Below, piece after piece: positions 17,589 to 26,633 of a DNA stretch of 36,626 nt. The stretch is from Rickettsiales endosymbiont of Peranema trichophorum (GTDB lineage: Bacteria > Pseudomonadota > Alphaproteobacteria > Rickettsiales > Midichloriaceae). The notes beneath the pieces were generated by a model. It made no database searches, was not told where the DNA came from, and worked only from the letters and a program-made list of their open reading frames with translations. The stretch's first letter is position 1. Each line of letters begins with the position of its first letter. The DNA lies in assembly GCF_004210275.1 (NCBI RefSeq), contig NZ_SCFA01000004.1, positions 1-36,626 of the forward strand, given 5' to 3'. The position numbers were made by a program, and so were the translations under genes.

Positions 17589-17897
17589 TTATTTACCATC
17601 ACCTATACTTCCTCCTCCACCTGCATTAGCAGCCTCCGAAGCGGTAGTAGAAGCGGTAGTAGAAGCGGTCAATGCGTACGTACACAGCTCTTCAAACGAT
17701 ACATTATTCCTGTCAGCTATTTCCTTTATCTTTTGAAGGCTCTCCATAAACTCCTGAGGAATCGCACCCCCTCTTTCCTTGCTTAACCACTGCGACTGAA
17801 ATTGGAGAGGGTGGTGAGCAGGTTCGGGATTACCTATATAAACCGTGAAAGGTGCGTTAACCCCGTGGAAGTCACATGGTATCGTTAGCTTTTTCAT
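17589..17897 (-). CDS. DUF2610 domain protein with Thr/Ala/Ser repeat tail
   Basis: A 102-residue small protein. Residues 1 to about 78 match the DUF2610 family known from Rickettsiales and related alphaproteobacteria: KLTIPCDFHG, APFTVYIGNPEPAHHPL, QSQWLSKERGG, IPQEFMESLQKI and NVSFEELCTYAL. The function of the family is unknown to me. The C-terminal 24 residues are a low-complexity tail (TASTTASTTASEA then a glycine run), encoded by imperfect 12-base repeats (GCGGTAGTAGAA on the + strand, about 17640-17668). It stands alone between glnH and tkt with its own promoter-like sequence. Confidence 0.8.
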   Translation of the reverse strand: MKKLTIPCDFHGVNAPFTVYIGNPEPAHHPLQFQSQWLSKERGGAIPQEFMESLQKIKEIADRNNVSFEELCTYALTASTTASTTASEAANAGGGGSIGDGK

Positions 17898-17927
17898 GCG
17901 CGTTGTTTTTACTACCCTATAACTCTG

Positions 17928-17955
17928 ATCTTAAAATCTTTTTTTGATGTGTCAA
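17928..17955 (-). promoter_or_regulatory. Promoter for the DUF2610 gene
   Basis: On the minus strand TTGACA (17950-17955) and TAAGAT (17928-17933) are 16 bases apart; the -35 is perfect and the -10 matches four of six. It lies about 30 bases upstream of the ATG at 17897. Confidence 0.55.
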
Positions 17956-17986
17956 CCATGTTTTATCATACTTCTAGCAAATACAG

Positions 17987-18015
17987 TTGATTGTACAGTC
18001 ACTAAGGTATATAAA
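17987..18015 (+). promoter_or_regulatory. Promoter for transketolase
   Basis: TTGATT (17987-17992) and TATAAA (18010-18015) are 17 bases apart, matching four and five of six consensus bases. The predicted start of transcription is near 18022, giving a leader of only about 15-25 bases before the gene. Confidence 0.6.
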
Positions 18016-18044
18016 GTACGCTAACTTTATTTTTTGTGTGTAGT

Positions 18045-20015
18045 ATGAAAAAACTTTTAGCAAATGCCGTGAGGTTTTTAGCCGTTGACATGGTGGAAAA
18101 AGCGAAATCCGGACACCCCGGCATGCCTCTAGGGATGGCAGATGTCATTACGGTGCTATACCAACATTTCCTTAGATTTAATCCTAAGGCCCCCCTATGG
18201 GCAAATCGAGACAGACTGATTCTATCTGCTGGACATGGCTCTGCTTTATTGTATGCAGCACTATACCTTACAGGTTATGAAGACATGACAATAGAAGAGT
18301 TAAAGCGATTTAGACAGATGCACTCTAAAACGGCAGGACATCCAGAGCATGGTATCGCAAGCGGTGTAGAAGCATCAACTGGACCTCTCGGCCAGGGACT
18401 CGCAAATGCTGTTGGTATAGCATTGAGCGAAAGAATGCTAAATGCAAGATTTGGTGATGATATGATCAATCATCGCACATACGTGATAGTTGGAGATGGA
18501 TGCCTTGCAGAGGGTATCAGCCAAGAAGCAATATCCCTTGCAGGTCATTTAAAACTCAAAAATTTGATCGTACTCTTCGACGATAACGGAATAACAATAG
18601 ATGGTTCGACATCTATTTCAACTTCTGATAACCAATTAAAAAGATTTGAAGCTTCAAATTGGCGTACGATCGAAATTGACGGCCATGATCACAATCAAAT
18701 CTTTAGTGCTCTACAGGCCGCTCAGTCTTCAAGCGCACCTGTATTGATAGCATGCAAAACAAAAATAGGGTATGGAGCACCAACAAAAGAAGGTACATCA
18801 GCTGCACATGGCGCTCCACTAGGTCAGACAGAAATAGAGCTAATGAAAGAAAAGCTAGGATGGAAATATTCTGATTTTGCAATTCCACAGGGTACCCTTG
18901 ACGCTTGGAGAAATTTTTATACCAGGACGATACGGGATTATGAAGAGTGGTGTACTAACGCTAGGCTCAATCACTTGGATGCAAACAGAGCCGATCCTTT
19001 TCACGTTGATACTTCACTAGAATTTGCCTCAAGAATTTCACGTTTGAAGTCTTTCTTGTCCACTCAAAATATCACAGAAGGAACCAGGAAATCATCGGAG
19101 AGAGTCATTGAGATCATTGCTGAGACTATTCCACATGTAATTGGTGGCTCTGCAGATCTTGCTCACTCTACGAATACTAAAGTAGCCGGACATACTTCAA
19201 TTACTGCTGATGATTATTCAGGGAATTACATTAATTACGGTGTTAGGGAACACGCTATGGTCGCTATTATGAGCGGCTTGCGACTTCACGGCACATTCAT
19301 TCCGTACGGCGGCAGCTTTCTTGCATTTACAGACTACTGTCGTCCCGCTATAAGAATGGCAGCCTTGATGGAGTTACAGTCCATATACGTTATGACACAC
19401 GACTCTATAGGACTAGGAGAAGATGGGCCAACTCATCAGCCCATAGAACAATTGGCGGCCCTTAGAGCAATGCCTAATCTTCAAGTCTTTCGTCCTTGTG
19501 ACGTAATTGAAACGATCGAATGCTGGGAGTTAGCCTTACAAAATGACAGTGGACCATCCCTAATAGCACTAACCCGCCAAAATGTCAGACAAATTAGAAA
19601 CACTGATACACCTGACAATCCTTGTATCAGAGGTGCGTATATCATAAGAAATAACAATGGCCCACACTGCATTTCCATCTTTGCAACTGGTTCTGAAGTG
19701 GAATTAGCCGTGAGCGTCGCAGAAAACTTAGAAAAGCATGGTATAGGGACAAGAGTGATTTCAATCCCATGCTTTGAACTCTTTAAAAAGCAAGATGCAA
19801 AATACGTGTCATCCTTATTAAATGCAAAACTACGGGTGGCAATAGAAGCAGGCGTGATACAATGCTGGGAAGGAATAATAGGGGAGAATGGACTGTTTAT
19901 AGGACTAGAGAGCTTTGGTAAATCTGCACCTGCAAACTCTTTATTTGAGCACTTTGGACTGACTACTGACAAGATCGCCGCTAAGGTTCTAGACACTTAT
20001 AACAAGCAAAATTAG
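18045..20015 (+). CDS. tkt: Transketolase
   Basis: This thiamine-diphosphate enzyme moves two-carbon units between sugar phosphates in the non-oxidative pentose phosphate pathway. The 656-residue protein is full length. The N-terminal half has KSGHPGMPLG, SAGHGSALLYA, STGPLGQG and the TPP-binding VGDGCLAEGISQEA (GDG near 150). The second half has NYGVREHAM with the catalytic glutamate near 400, and THDSIGLGEDGPTHQP. The ATG at 18045 is used; a GTG three codons upstream (18036) is also possible, and neither has a Shine-Dalgarno. The DMT transporter follows 14 bases later. Many Rickettsia lack this pathway, so it helps place the organism. Confidence 0.96.
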   Translation: MKKLLANAVRFLAVDMVEKAKSGHPGMPLGMADVITVLYQHFLRFNPKAPLWANRDRLILSAGHGSALLYAALYLTGYEDMTIEELKRFRQMHSKTAGHPEHGIASGVEASTGPLGQGLANAVGIALSERMLNARFGDDMINHRTYVIVGDGCLAEGISQEAISLAGHLKLKNLIVLFDDNGITIDGSTSISTSDNQLKRFEASNWRTIEIDGHDHNQIFSALQAAQSSSAPVLIACKTKIGYGAPTKEGTSAAHGAPLGQTEIELMKEKLGWKYSDFAIPQGTLDAWRNFYTRTIRDYEEWCTNARLNHLDANRADPFHVDTSLEFASRISRLKSFLSTQNITEGTRKSSERVIEIIAETIPHVIGGSADLAHSTNTKVAGHTSITADDYSGNYINYGVREHAMVAIMSGLRLHGTFIPYGGSFLAFTDYCRPAIRMAALMELQSIYVMTHDSIGLGEDGPTHQPIEQLAALRAMPNLQVFRPCDVIETIECWELALQNDSGPSLIALTRQNVRQIRNTDTPDNPCIRGAYIIRNNNGPHCISIFATGSEVELAVSVAENLEKHGIGTRVISIPCFELFKKQDAKYVSSLLNAKLRVAIEAGVIQCWEGIIGENGLFIGLESFGKSAPANSLFEHFGLTTDKIAAKVLDTYNKQN

Positions 20016-20029
20016 GCGCTAACGTTTTC

Positions 20030-20893
20030 ATGACACTTCGTCAATATAGTCTAGGTCTTTTTTGGTTTATACTCAATTTAGTAGTCAGCGCATTTAATGA
20101 CACTACTGTTAAGTTTCTTGGAACCAAGTTACCTTTTCCTGAAATCGCCTTTTTGCGGTTTTCTCTTGGTGCGCTTTTTTTAATCCCCTTCATATTATAC
20201 TTTGGTTTGAGTTCTGTTCAAACATCTCACAAGCTTATTCATTTGATCAGAGGGGCATTAGTATTCATAGCCATCAACATGTGGGCTTGGGGGATGAGCA
20301 CAGTACCAATCTCCACGGTCACAGTCATCAGCTTTACGCTACCTTTGTTTATTTTAGTACTTGCATACATATTTTTAAAGGAAGAGATCAGTACTCAGCT
20401 ATGGATAGCAACGTTTATAGGATGCATAGGTATTTACATCACATTAGCACCCTATGTCTCCTTTAATCCTGCATGCTTAAGTTTAATCGTAGCCACCCTG
20501 ATGTTTGCAACCCTCGATGTTATCAACAAATCGTTTATTGTTCGAGAGAGCATGTTATCAATGCTTTTTTATTCCACATCGATCAGTGGATTGTTGGGTG
20601 TGTATCCCGCCTATACTGTATGGATCGTTCCAACAACACAGGACGTCATACTTGCTATGGTGTTGGGGATTGGAAGTAACCTGATACTATACTGCATATT
20701 GAGAGCATTTTCATATGTACCAGCTTCTGTAGTAGCACCATACAGGTATTTAGAGCTTTTACTATCTGCAACGCTAGGTTATGCTTTATTTAACGAAGTG
20801 CCGTCGATTAACGTATACGCTGGTTGTGCAATCATTATACCCGTCAGCCTTTTCATATCTTGGAGCTATACGAAATCTGCCACAAAGGAATAG
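20030..20893 (+). CDS. DMT/EamA-family transporter, probable S-adenosylmethionine importer (Sam-like)
   Basis: A 287-residue protein with ten hydrophobic segments arranged as two EamA halves. Features shared with the Rickettsia SAM transporter are visible: an N-terminal AFNDTTVKFLGTKL, an FLRFSLG helix, LIRGALVFI, LDVINKSFIVRESMLSMLFYS, and the ending APYRYLELLLSATLGYALFNE. I recognise the pattern from memory of the family, without an alignment. If correct, it brings host S-adenosylmethionine into the cell. It lies 14 bases after tkt and is probably co-transcribed. Family call is strong; the substrate is moderately supported. Confidence 0.85.
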   Translation: MTLRQYSLGLFWFILNLVVSAFNDTTVKFLGTKLPFPEIAFLRFSLGALFLIPFILYFGLSSVQTSHKLIHLIRGALVFIAINMWAWGMSTVPISTVTVISFTLPLFILVLAYIFLKEEISTQLWIATFIGCIGIYITLAPYVSFNPACLSLIVATLMFATLDVINKSFIVRESMLSMLFYSTSISGLLGVYPAYTVWIVPTTQDVILAMVLGIGSNLILYCILRAFSYVPASVVAPYRYLELLLSATLGYALFNEVPSINVYAGCAIIIPVSLFISWSYTKSATKE

Positions 20894-20921
20894 TATGGCA
20901 CGAATACAATAGCATTCAGCA

Positions 20922-22193
20922 TCACTTGATAATAGAGGAAGAGCCTCTAATGGATAGTCTGATACCCATTATGATTATAACTCCGGCAAATGCGCATACT
21001 GGTATTATACTTAGCGCATACTGATAAGTTATAATACTATAAGTGCCACCAACCGTCTCTGAATCAGCAAACGTATCCATCGCTTTACCTATAAGCGTAT
21101 GAAAAAAAGAGCCTCCTAACATGTTGACACTGTTCAGAAATGCTATACACACCCCTAAGCTTTTGGGTGGAACAAGATCAGAACCTACTGCGAAGATTAG
21201 GACCTGATAACAGCACATGATACCTATGATAAACAAAAATGCAGACAACAATAAGACGTTATTTGTTAATCTCATGATCAATAACATCATCATAAATGTC
21301 ATGACAAGACCACATACGGTGATCATGAAATAACTACCACATTTTTTGCTTAACCATGCTATTACAGGGCCTCCACATACCATACCCAGGAACAGCAGAG
21401 ATACAATTCCAGCTGCTTCACTCTTTCCAATGTCATATGCGGTGACCAAATACGGTATTCCCCAAACATCTGCAAAGCCTTCTAGTGAGCCAACCATAAG
21501 CAAATTGCAGATCCCAAGGAACCAAATTATTTTAGAGTGCAGTAGAAATTTCAAATCTGACCACTTGATTTGTTCATTACTCACCGTTTCAGAGGTTAAG
21601 TGACTAGGTGAACGCAACATCAAATATACAAGTATTCCTATAGCAATTGAGATCAGACCTAATACTGTGGCTACATTCTGGTATTGGTACTGTTCCACCA
21701 AAATGCTTATAGGCTTTCCCCCGTATATCGCACCTAGTAACCCAAAGGTGAATGAAAATCCCATCATTTTTACATATTGGTCCTTATCAAACCACTCAGA
21801 TATCACTTTTGAGACCCCTAAAAATCCGGCTGTTGAACAGACACCTATCAAGAATCTACTTAATAAGGCAATGTAAAAATTAGTCGTATACGTGAAAAGT
21901 AATGTCACCATTCCACACGATATAGCAAAAATACAAATCACACGACGCGCGCCACATTTATCAAGCAGCACAGCAACTGGAATTTGCATACCTGAATATG
22001 CGTAATAGTAAAATGCAGCAAGAACTCCCAGATCAGTTGCGTTGATGGATAGTTGCTGCGTGATCTCTTGCATAGCAATACCAGGCAGAAGACGAAGAAT
22101 AAACTGATACGCAAAAAATAAGAGCGATACCATCCACATATAAATTGGCAAATACTTACTACTTAAAGCAAACATACAGGCAATAAAGTACAC
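20922..22193 (-). CDS. Major facilitator superfamily transporter
   Basis: A 423-residue MFS protein with about twelve membrane segments. The first loop between segments two and three has LDKCGARRVICIF, the family motif DxxGxRR in variant form. Segments five and six contain RFLIGVCSTAGFLGVSKVISEWF. Rickettsiales carry many such ProP/Pht-type paralogues for metabolite exchange with the host, and the substrate cannot be told. The frame opens with GTG at 22193; an ATG at 22175 (starting MFALSSKYLP) is an equally likely start, and neither has a good ribosome-binding site. It converges with the DMT transporter, 28 bases apart. Confidence 0.88.
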   Translation of the reverse strand: MYFIACMFALSSKYLPIYMWMVSLLFFAYQFILRLLPGIAMQEITQQLSINATDLGVLAAFYYYAYSGMQIPVAVLLDKCGARRVICIFAISCGMVTLLFTYTTNFYIALLSRFLIGVCSTAGFLGVSKVISEWFDKDQYVKMMGFSFTFGLLGAIYGGKPISILVEQYQYQNVATVLGLISIAIGILVYLMLRSPSHLTSETVSNEQIKWSDLKFLLHSKIIWFLGICNLLMVGSLEGFADVWGIPYLVTAYDIGKSEAAGIVSLLFLGMVCGGPVIAWLSKKCGSYFMITVCGLVMTFMMMLLIMRLTNNVLLLSAFLFIIGIMCCYQVLIFAVGSDLVPPKSLGVCIAFLNSVNMLGGSFFHTLIGKAMDTFADSETVGGTYSIITYQYALSIIPVCAFAGVIIIMGIRLSIRGSSSIIK

Positions 22194-22619
22194 ATAAGAA
22201 AGGTTATGAAGTAGTGTTGTACACGAATGCGCATCACTTTCTTGGACGACAGGAAAAGCAGGAAAGAAACTCGAAACAACCCTAACAGGCTTAGTGCTTT
22301 TTTTAAGACTACTTGCTTAGCTACGAGTACGAGCTTATGATTTTCAAGCCTCGCACAGTATATGTCTGATGAGGTAATGTGTCAAGTGATATGTACGGTT
22401 CATAGACGCCTATAACAGGGCCTGACCTTCTTATAGAGTTGATACGATCAGAACATTTCATTCAACAGAAACAGGTTATTATAATGTATTGCGGAGGAAG
22501 TCAGATTATTTACTCGTGACAATCCAAGTGTCTAGGAAATATGCTTGTACAATACGAATATTATCTGGTAAAACTATCTGAATTCATTTATAATAACATG
22601 ACTAGTTTCAAGTAGTATA
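22194..22619. other. Divergent intergenic region MFS / timA
   Basis: About 425 bases with no supported gene. A TATAAT at 22589-22594 could be a -10 for the TimA gene, but the -35 position (TGGTAA) is poor. No strong inverted repeat or terminator is seen. Confidence 0.35.
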
Positions 22620-23267
22620 ATGTCCGACACCTTGGTTACGCTCTTATTTGCAATTATCACAGTTGTATTGTTCAGTAAGTTACTCAAAGTCTTTGGAACT
22701 GCAGATGAGAGTGATCGTCACCAGCAACAAAGAACGTCAGAGAATACAAAAGCCAGGTCTTTTTTTAATATCAATATAGCATCTGCTTTTGAAGCATCAT
22801 TGCCTCAAAACGTGCGAGATGTATTTGATGAAGTCAGAAAAATAAGCAGTAACTTTGATCCTGAGCATTTTGTTGAAGGTGCACGCTATGCATTTGAGAT
22901 GATAGTTAAGGCCTTTGCCAATGGTGATAGAGAAACGCTCAACAAGTTGTTAAGTCGCACTATCTTTGAAGCATTTGTGCAGGAAATAGAGCAAAGAGAG
23001 AGCGTGGGTGATGTATATGAAGTTGCCATAGTAAAGCTTAACAACTCCGATATCATAGATGCAGAGCTTCATAATAATGTTCTCACTATTACTGTCCGCT
23101 TTATAAGCGAGCAAATTGCAGTCACAAAAAGCAAAGATGGCACCTTAATATCTGGTGATTCCTCACACGTCAGTGTCATAGAAGATGTTTGGGTGTTTAG
23201 TAAGCACTTAAAAACTAGCACAAACATCTGGCAATTAGTGGACACGAAAAGCATACAGAATCCATAA
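22620..23267 (+). CDS. timA: Tim44/TimA-like inner-membrane protein
   Basis: A 215-residue protein with an N-terminal membrane anchor (LVTLLFAIITVVLFSKLLKVFG) and a polar linker. A Tim44-like domain follows (FVEGARYAFEMIVKAFANGDRETLNKLLSRTIFEAF then VTVRFISEQ-type strands). Bacterial TimA proteins are relatives of the mitochondrial import motor component and bind the membrane in alphaproteobacteria; their exact role is unsettled. The following gene, 17 bases later, is mltA, an arrangement common in alphaproteobacteria and supporting the call. Confidence 0.88.
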   Translation: MSDTLVTLLFAIITVVLFSKLLKVFGTADESDRHQQQRTSENTKARSFFNINIASAFEASLPQNVRDVFDEVRKISSNFDPEHFVEGARYAFEMIVKAFANGDRETLNKLLSRTIFEAFVQEIEQRESVGDVYEVAIVKLNNSDIIDAELHNNVLTITVRFISEQIAVTKSKDGTLISGDSSHVSVIEDVWVFSKHLKTSTNIWQLVDTKSIQNP

Positions 23268-23284
23268 CTAAGCACATCGATTGA

Positions 23285-24448
23285 ATGTCTAGATTCCTTG
23301 TTATGATTGGTAGGGCTAATCTCTGTCTCATACTGTTCTGCCTATCCTTAGGATTGGTGGGGTGTGTTCATATGACCACTACAAAAGACAAACCAGTTGA
23401 AATACAATTGGTGAAGTCGAGTTTTGATGACCTCAATCAGTGGGGCTATGATACTCAATACGAAGCGCTACAAGCTTTTAAAAGATCTTGTAAGATATTC
23501 ATTAGACAAGATCCAGATCAGCCTATCAGCAATTTAACAAGATTGGGTGGTAAGGTGCAAGATTGGGTAGCACCATGCAAAGATGTGCTGGACAGTAAAA
23601 TTACGAACAGTGATTTAGCAAGAAAATTTTTTGAGCGCTGGTTCATCCCGTATCTTGTTAAGGATATAACTGGAACCTCGACTGGTAAATTTACAGGATA
23701 CTATGAAATTGAGCTTCGTGGTAGTTTAAAGAAAACCAAAAAGTATCAACACCCTGTGTACGCTTGCCCTCAAGATATTGATATCATTAGGGGTACCAGC
23801 AGTATTTCACACAGAGCCATTAACAATGGTGCTTTAAAAAACAAAGGACTGGAATTAGTCTATGTGGACAACAAAGCACGTCTCCTCTTCATGCATATTC
23901 AGGGCTCAGGGATTGTACATTTGGCAGGAGGAGGACAGATGAAATTGGGATATGCGTGTAAAAATGGTCATCCGTATCTTGCTATAGGTCCTTTGTTTAA
24001 GGACTATGCAAAGACAAGAATACACTCTGGTGTAGACATGATGCATTGGTTACACACAAATCCAAAGGAAGCTACTGAACTGACTGAGCAAAATCAGTCG
24101 TACGTTTTTTTTAAGCAAATACATGGAGAAACGCCAATTGGTGGACAAGGTATTCCCTTAACTGCTGAAAGATCGATGGCGATAGATTACAAGCTATATC
24201 CTTATGGAGTTCCAATGTGGTTGGAGACTGAATCCCCCAAAATTGACGCATTACCATCTATTCCATATAACAGACTGATGATTGCACAAGACACTGGCGG
24301 TGCAATTAAAGGAGCTATCAGAGGGGATATATTTTATGGTAGGGGCAAGATAGCGGAAAAACTCGCATGCACTATGAACAAAAGTGGGCTGTACTACGTT
24401 TTATTTCCAAAAACTGTTTTCGTACCATCAGTATACAAATCAAATTAA
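23285..24448 (+). CDS. mltA: Membrane-bound lytic murein transglycosylase A (MltA)
   Basis: MltA cleaves peptidoglycan glycan strands to anhydro-muropeptides at the outer membrane. The 387-residue protein starts with a lipoprotein signal (LFCLSLGLVGC, lipidated C27). It then has FTGYYEIELRG, FMHIQGSGIVHL, GQGIPLTAERSMAID, and the C-terminal 3D domain MIAQDTGGAIKGAIRGDIFYG with the catalytic aspartate in IRGD. It is full length. With murD and mraY it supports an active, if reduced, cell wall. It is paired with timA upstream and convergent with rplI. Confidence 0.95.
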   Translation: MSRFLVMIGRANLCLILFCLSLGLVGCVHMTTTKDKPVEIQLVKSSFDDLNQWGYDTQYEALQAFKRSCKIFIRQDPDQPISNLTRLGGKVQDWVAPCKDVLDSKITNSDLARKFFERWFIPYLVKDITGTSTGKFTGYYEIELRGSLKKTKKYQHPVYACPQDIDIIRGTSSISHRAINNGALKNKGLELVYVDNKARLLFMHIQGSGIVHLAGGGQMKLGYACKNGHPYLAIGPLFKDYAKTRIHSGVDMMHWLHTNPKEATELTEQNQSYVFFKQIHGETPIGGQGIPLTAERSMAIDYKLYPYGVPMWLETESPKIDALPSIPYNRLMIAQDTGGAIKGAIRGDIFYGRGKIAEKLACTMNKSGLYYVLFPKTVFVPSVYKSN

Positions 24449-24768
24449 GTGTCGCAGTTGCACCCCATATTGAAGTGCAACAATCATTCTGGATAAGAGT
24501 TCACACATTGTCAAAAGAATACCGCACTTTCAATATTGACATGCCAGCTTTCATAGTTACACGGCTTTGAGTATTCTGTTATCCTACCTAGGACTGCTTT
24601 TGTGTGTTTGGATTCTGCAGACCCCACATTGCCTTTACATCTATATGTATATGTATTCAGAGGCAAGACGCTTCATAGCAGCTGTACTGCCACTAACCGT
24701 CGGGACCAATAAGAACACACCCACAAGCCCTACTTCTACTCTCTCTCTGAGCTTAGTTTTCTATACTA
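24449..24768. other. Convergent intergenic region mltA / rplI
   Basis: About 320 bases. Apart from the hairpin at 24457-24481 nothing is recognised. A + strand ORF starting at a TTG (24567) that overlaps the end of rplI has no family features and is not called. Confidence 0.35.
24457..24481. terminator. Hairpin downstream of mltA
   Basis: Perfect seven-base arms GTTGCAC (24457-24463) and GTGCAAC (24475-24481) flank an 11-base loop, eight bases after the mltA stop. No T-run follows, so it may be a weak terminator or an mRNA 3'-end structure. Confidence 0.45.
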
Positions 24769-25236
24769 TCAGCTGTGCACTGAATCCTGGTCTATTCTAG
24801 ATATCTGCAAACCTACCTTTACCTTTACCTCAGGATGCAAGGCAACTGCTACATCATACATTCCTATTTCCTTAAATCTATCCGTAAGCACAATCTGAGA
24901 GGCTTCAAGCTCCACACCAGCGACATCTAACAGGCCCTTCGCTATATCACGGCCACTAACCGAACCATACAGTTTCCCATCTTCAGCAGCTTGACGTACC
25001 AACACAACCGATACACCCTCGAGTTTTTGTGCTACTAAAGCAGCTTCTTCTCTTTTGGCAATATTTCTCTTGATGATCTCTTCACGCTGCTTCTCAAAAA
25101 TCTCCATATTTGTCTTAGTGGCCCTCAAAGCAATCCTCCTGGGCAACAGATAATTTCTACCAAACCCATCAGCTACTTTGACTATGTCACCAGGCTCACC
25201 TAACTTTTCTACACCTTCAAGCAAAATTACTTCCAT
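24769..25236 (-). CDS. rplI: 50S ribosomal protein L9
   Basis: The 155-residue protein has the full two-domain L9 layout. The N-terminal rRNA-binding domain reads MEVILLEGVEKLGEPGDIV and DGFGRNYLLPRRIA. A long connecting helix and a C-terminal domain (DGKLYGSVSGRDIA) follow. AGAGG precedes the ATG at good spacing. It is the last gene of the rpsF-rpsR-rplI operon. Confidence 0.97.
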   Translation of the reverse strand: MEVILLEGVEKLGEPGDIVKVADGFGRNYLLPRRIALRATKTNMEIFEKQREEIIKRNIAKREEAALVAQKLEGVSVVLVRQAAEDGKLYGSVSGRDIAKGLLDVAGVELEASQIVLTDRFKEIGMYDVAVALHPEVKVKVGLQISRIDQDSVHS

Positions 25237-25257
25237 TCTATACCTCTTCTACCAAGC

Positions 25258-25539
25258 TTATAAAACTGTGAAAGGCAACAAGGCAAGCTTCCTAGCTCTC
25301 CGAATAGCCTGCTTCAGCCTTCTCTGATTTTTAGAAGACACATAAGAAACGCGACTCGGCAATACCCTTCCCTTCTCTGAAATATACTGCTTTAAAAGCT
25401 GTATATTTTTGTAGTCAACCTCTCCATTTTCAGGATTATCCAGAGGACAAGATTGGGGGCCTCTTGTCTGATGCTTCCTATTAAAAAGGATAGCATTTGA
25501 CATAGTTTCATCAAACATTCCCGCTGTTGTTTCTGTCAT
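25258..25539 (-). CDS. rpsR: 30S ribosomal protein S18
   Basis: About 93 residues with the S18 core: IDYKN-like [34 protein letters not shown], and the ending ARKLALLPF. The ATG at 25539 has GGAG eight bases upstream. A GTG at 25548 overlapping the rpsF stop is an alternative adding three residues. The N-terminal region before VDYKN is longer and more variable than in many bacteria, with a CPL motif (QSCPLDNP) as in rickettsial S18. Confidence 0.95.
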   Translation of the reverse strand: MTETTAGMFDETMSNAILFNRKHQTRGPQSCPLDNPENGEVDYKNIQLLKQYISEKGRVLPSRVSYVSSKNQRRLKQAIRRARKLALLPFTVL

Positions 25540-25544
25540 AATCC

Positions 25545-25904
25545 TCACTCCGTATAATTATTGCCCAACGCCCCAAGATCAGATGGAGTCTGCATCATCG
25601 GAGATGGTACATCTGTTAAAGAATCTACCTTGACAGTCATAAAGTTGATGACATTTTCATCGATCTTATACTGTCTTTCTAGATTTTTGACTGCAGGGGC
25701 ATCACACGATAACCCCAGCAACATGTAGTGGCCTTTTTTGTTCTTTCTAATTTCATATGATAGAGTTCTGAGACCCCAGTACTCCTTCTTGACAAGAGAA
25801 CCTCCCTCCTTCAGGACTATCTGCACGAAGTGGTCGGTAATCTTGTGAATATCATGTACTGGTATATCCTGTCTAAGAATAAAAGTGGATTCGTATAATG
25901 GCAT
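25545..25904 (-). CDS. rpsF: 30S ribosomal protein S6
   Basis: A 119-residue S6 protein: [57 protein letters not shown] and NFMTVKVD. It precedes rpsR directly with overlapping stop and start-region bases, as usual. The S6-S18 pair may autoregulate this operon in other bacteria; no matching leader element was recognised upstream. Confidence 0.96.
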   Translation of the reverse strand: MPLYESTFILRQDIPVHDIHKITDHFVQIVLKEGGSLVKKEYWGLRTLSYEIRKNKKGHYMLLGLSCDAPAVKNLERQYKIDENVINFMTVKVDSLTDVPSPMMQTPSDLGALGNNYTE

Positions 25905-25952
25905 GCTACTTATCTTTATACTTCTTGATTAATGTTGAAGGCCAGATTCTAT

Positions 25953-25970
25953 AAAATGATTAATCATTTT
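25953..25970. repeat. Perfect 18-base palindrome between rpsU and rpsF
   Basis: AAAATGATTAATCATTTT reads the same on both strands. It lies 49 bases upstream of the rpsF ATG and downstream of rpsU. Nearby, TTGCAA occurs twice (25969-25989 region). It may be an operator or part of a transcription end; its role is unknown. Confidence 0.5.
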
Positions 25971-26001
25971 GCAACACATTTCATTGCAAAGAAACAGATA
26001 G

Positions 26002-26196
26002 TTAGAAGAACCTCTTTCTGTCCAATTTTCTTCTTCGTCTTATTGCTTCCTGTGTCTTGCGTACACGAACTTGGGAAGGCTTTTCATGAAAACGACTTAA
26101 CTTCATCACTTTATAAATCCCCTCTCTTTGCATTTTCCTTTTGAGATTTCTCAATGCTACATCTACATTATTAAAACGTACTACGACCTGCACCAA
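26002..26196 (-). CDS. rpsU: 30S ribosomal protein S21
   Basis: A 64-residue, very basic protein with the S21 pattern: [22 protein letters not shown], then [15 protein letters not shown] and [12 protein letters not shown]. The start is TTG at 26196 (a GTG follows directly) with GAGG about nine bases upstream. It lies just upstream of rpsF on the same strand. Confidence 0.95.
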   Translation of the reverse strand: MVQVVVRFNNVDVALRNLKRKMQREGIYKVMKLSRFHEKPSQVRVRKTQEAIRRRRKLDRKRFF

Positions 26197-26293
26197 TGTA
26201 ATATTCCTCTAATTATTGTTAACGAAAACACTTGATATTGTTTCTATACCAATAATGACAACAAAACAAGTATTATCTTGCAGATTTTGCTTA

Positions 26294-26305
26294 TGTTACG
26301 TAACA
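26294..26305. repeat. 12-base perfect palindrome upstream of rpsU
   Basis: TGTTACGTAACA lies about 100 bases upstream of rpsU, between it and the Rpn remnant. It resembles an operator half-site pair but matches no site I can name. Confidence 0.35.
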
Positions 26306-26360
26306 ATCTAATAGCCAAGTACAATCTCATATTTAACCTTCTTAGCCGCATATCATCTTC

Positions 26361-26570
26361 TCACTTGTATATAAGAAGCTGAACCTCGCGCTCGGTTAAC
26401 CCGGTCGCCTCACTGACTTTCCCGTGATCCATACCGGTACTGAGCAAATGCTTGGCTATTGAAATAGGTTTTTACCACTCATATACTTCCCTCTCTACGT
26501 TTGTCATCTGTAGTTCTTTCATCACTTGCAACGCTTTCTTTATCTTTGGCAGATGTAATGACGTTATACA
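26361..26570 (-). pseudogene. Broken remnant of an Rpn-family nuclease gene
   Basis: Two pieces of a C-terminal Rpn region lie in different frames on the minus strand. The first reads LPKIKKALQVMKELQ then VEREVYEW and stops at 26472-26474. The second reads IAKHLLSTGMDHGKVSEATG then LTEREVQLLIYK and stops at 26361-26363. The latter matches the tail of the gene at 1-542 (KLLKKGMSISEVSTVTGLP). The usual glycine-rich repeat between the two pieces is missing, so there is an internal deletion plus frameshift. The nuclease core upstream is gone. It marks past activity of these elements in this accessory region. Confidence 0.7.
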
Positions 26571-26633
26571 TCATACACCACTTGTCGCAATGGGGGTGAG
26601 CACACAGGTTTTGTAACTGATACAATGATACCT

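Noticed and set aside
19481-19996. 171-codon minus-strand ORF
   Set aside because: Antisense of the transketolase C-terminal domain.
24567-24800. 77-codon + strand ORF after mltA
   Set aside because: Starts at TTG without a ribosome-binding site and runs into the rplI coding region on the other strand.
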